In this document: positions 63,448 through 64,000 of the stretch, piece after piece | How the letters are laid out: each line of letters opens with the position of its first letter | Numbering within the stretch: the stretch's first letter is position 1 | Source of the DNA: Vibrio sp. RE88 | GTDB taxonomy: Bacteria > Pseudomonadota > Gammaproteobacteria > Enterobacterales > Vibrionaceae | Assembly (NCBI RefSeq): GCF_013113835.1 | Contig: NZ_VTYQ01000001.1 | Span: forward strand, 310,001-374,000 | Direction: 5' to 3' | DNA: 64,000 bases | Notes under the pieces: generated by a model | The model's database searches: none | The model's input: the letters and a program-made list of their open reading frames with translations, nothing else | Told to the model about the DNA's origin: nothing | Translations under genes and position numbers: made by a program

Positions 63448-64000
63448 TTAATCTGAGAAAACGTCGTCAAAGACAATGAAAGAAGGACGGTTGAGGTTGT
63501 TGGCTTTGGTGTAGACAACGGCGTTGATTTCACCTGAGTTCGTTGCGAAACCTGATTGACCCGTGACATTCACGATGGTGCCAATCGCCATGCCTGAAAT
63601 GGTTAAAAGCTTATCGTTAGTCTGGGTGAGGATTTCACTGAAGACATCAGGAAGCGCACGAGACATCACTTTCATACCATCTCGATAGCCTTGAACGCCT
63701 TCTTGAACTGCGGTCAGAGAGCGAGCCTCAGCTTGCGCCTGAATAAACTCTAATCGCATGTCCAATGCAGCTATCAAGTCATCAATAAAGCCACAAAGCT
63801 GTTGGTTGATGAGTGTCCAAAGAACCAGTTGAAGGTGCTGTATGGTATTGCCTGTACCCAACAAACGTAGCTTGGCAAGCAGTTCAGAAGGCGGGTCCAG
63901 AAGATCGGCCTGGAACAGGATGCGCAGGATATCGCCGTTCTCATGCACTTTCTCGAAAAGGAGTTCAAGCAGTGATTCGTACTTTTCTAGTGATTCAAGA
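63448..64000 (-). CDS. C-terminal part of an unidentified protein, running off the right edge
   Basis: The frame is open to the end of the window with no stop, reading LESLEKYESLLELLFEK just before the GTG at 63948, so that GTG is not the true start. About 183 residues are visible. They are helical first (LRLLGTGNTIQHLQLVLW), then beta-rich (ISGMAIGTIVNVTGQSG, INAVVYTKANN, ending in FIVFDDVFSD). It lies 11 bp upstream of the effector gene in the same operon. It may be an adaptor, chaperone or another secreted component; I do not recognise it. Confidence 0.7.
   Translation of the reverse strand, partial: LESLEKYESLLELLFEKVHENGDILRILFQADLLDPPSELLAKLRLLGTGNTIQHLQLVLWTLINQQLCGFIDDLIAALDMRLEFIQAQAEARSLTAVQEGVQGYRDGMKVMSRALPDVFSEILTQTNDKLLTISGMAIGTIVNVTGQSGFATNSGEINAVVYTKANNLNRPSFIVFDDVFSD

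Noticed and set aside
1-64000. CRISPR arrays, tRNA or rRNA genes, complete insertion sequences
   Set aside because: None were seen by reading both strands; short RNAs without strong motifs could have been missed.

Overview
The window looks like a stretch of a Vibrio-type (marine gammaproteobacterial) chromosome. The signs are a CyoABCDE quinol oxidase very close to the enterobacterial form, a malate synthase A / glyoxylate carboligase set, a chitin-related GH20 cluster, and type VI secretion (T6SS)-style toxin genes. This is inferred from gene content only; no rRNA or marker gene is present. No tRNA, rRNA, CRISPR array or complete insertion sequence was seen.

Layout. 1-4.1 kb: an EamA exporter divergent from a MarR regulator with two matching palindromes between them, then a leftward sulfite dehydrogenase operon (Tat-exported Mo enzyme plus three separate c-type cytochromes). 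4.4-8.7 kb: CocE/NonD hydrolase and YfcC-family transporter, divergent from a LysR regulator. 8.7-15.6 kb: glyoxylate assimilation, with aceB-glcG divergent from gcl-hyi-glxR, TTGTrTACAA palindromes in the shared promoter, and a RutR-like TetR regulator. 15.7-21.7 kb: an accessory block with long gene-free gaps, a permuted NlpC/P60-like protein, a putative glycine-rich membrane-active toxin with a membrane immunity candidate, and a small lipoprotein operon. 21.9-33.4 kb: a complete urea uptake and urease locus (urtABCDE-ureDABCE-ureJ-ureFG) behind a candidate NtrC/sigma-54 promoter. 33.5-38.5 kb: a small unknown, three GNAT acetyltransferases, a VOC protein, a chemoreceptor and a solute-binding protein.

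38.5-50.2 kb: a catabolic cluster (RpiR regulator, DSD1-type PLP enzyme, D-aminoacylase-like amidohydrolase, two RidA proteins, SSS transporter, KDG kinase, KDPG aldolase, GH20 hexosaminidase, beta-propeller lactonase). Its chemistry fits catabolism of C1-oxidised chitin sugars: N-acetyl-glucosaminate to glucosaminate to KDG to KDPG to pyruvate plus glyceraldehyde-3-phosphate. 50.8-55.5 kb: cyoABCDE.

55.6-64 kb: an AT-rich leftward operon that starts beyond the right edge with an unidentified protein. It continues with a secreted-type cell-wall hydrolase (M23-like region plus GH108 muramidase), then about ten small, mostly signal-peptide-bearing genes. Two of these resemble LprI/DUF1311 lysozyme-inhibitor-type proteins. 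Four appear broken: three frameshifts and one in-frame amber codon. I read this as an immunity-gene island behind a T6SS-type muramidase effector, with part of the array decaying; it is the most novel-looking part of the window.
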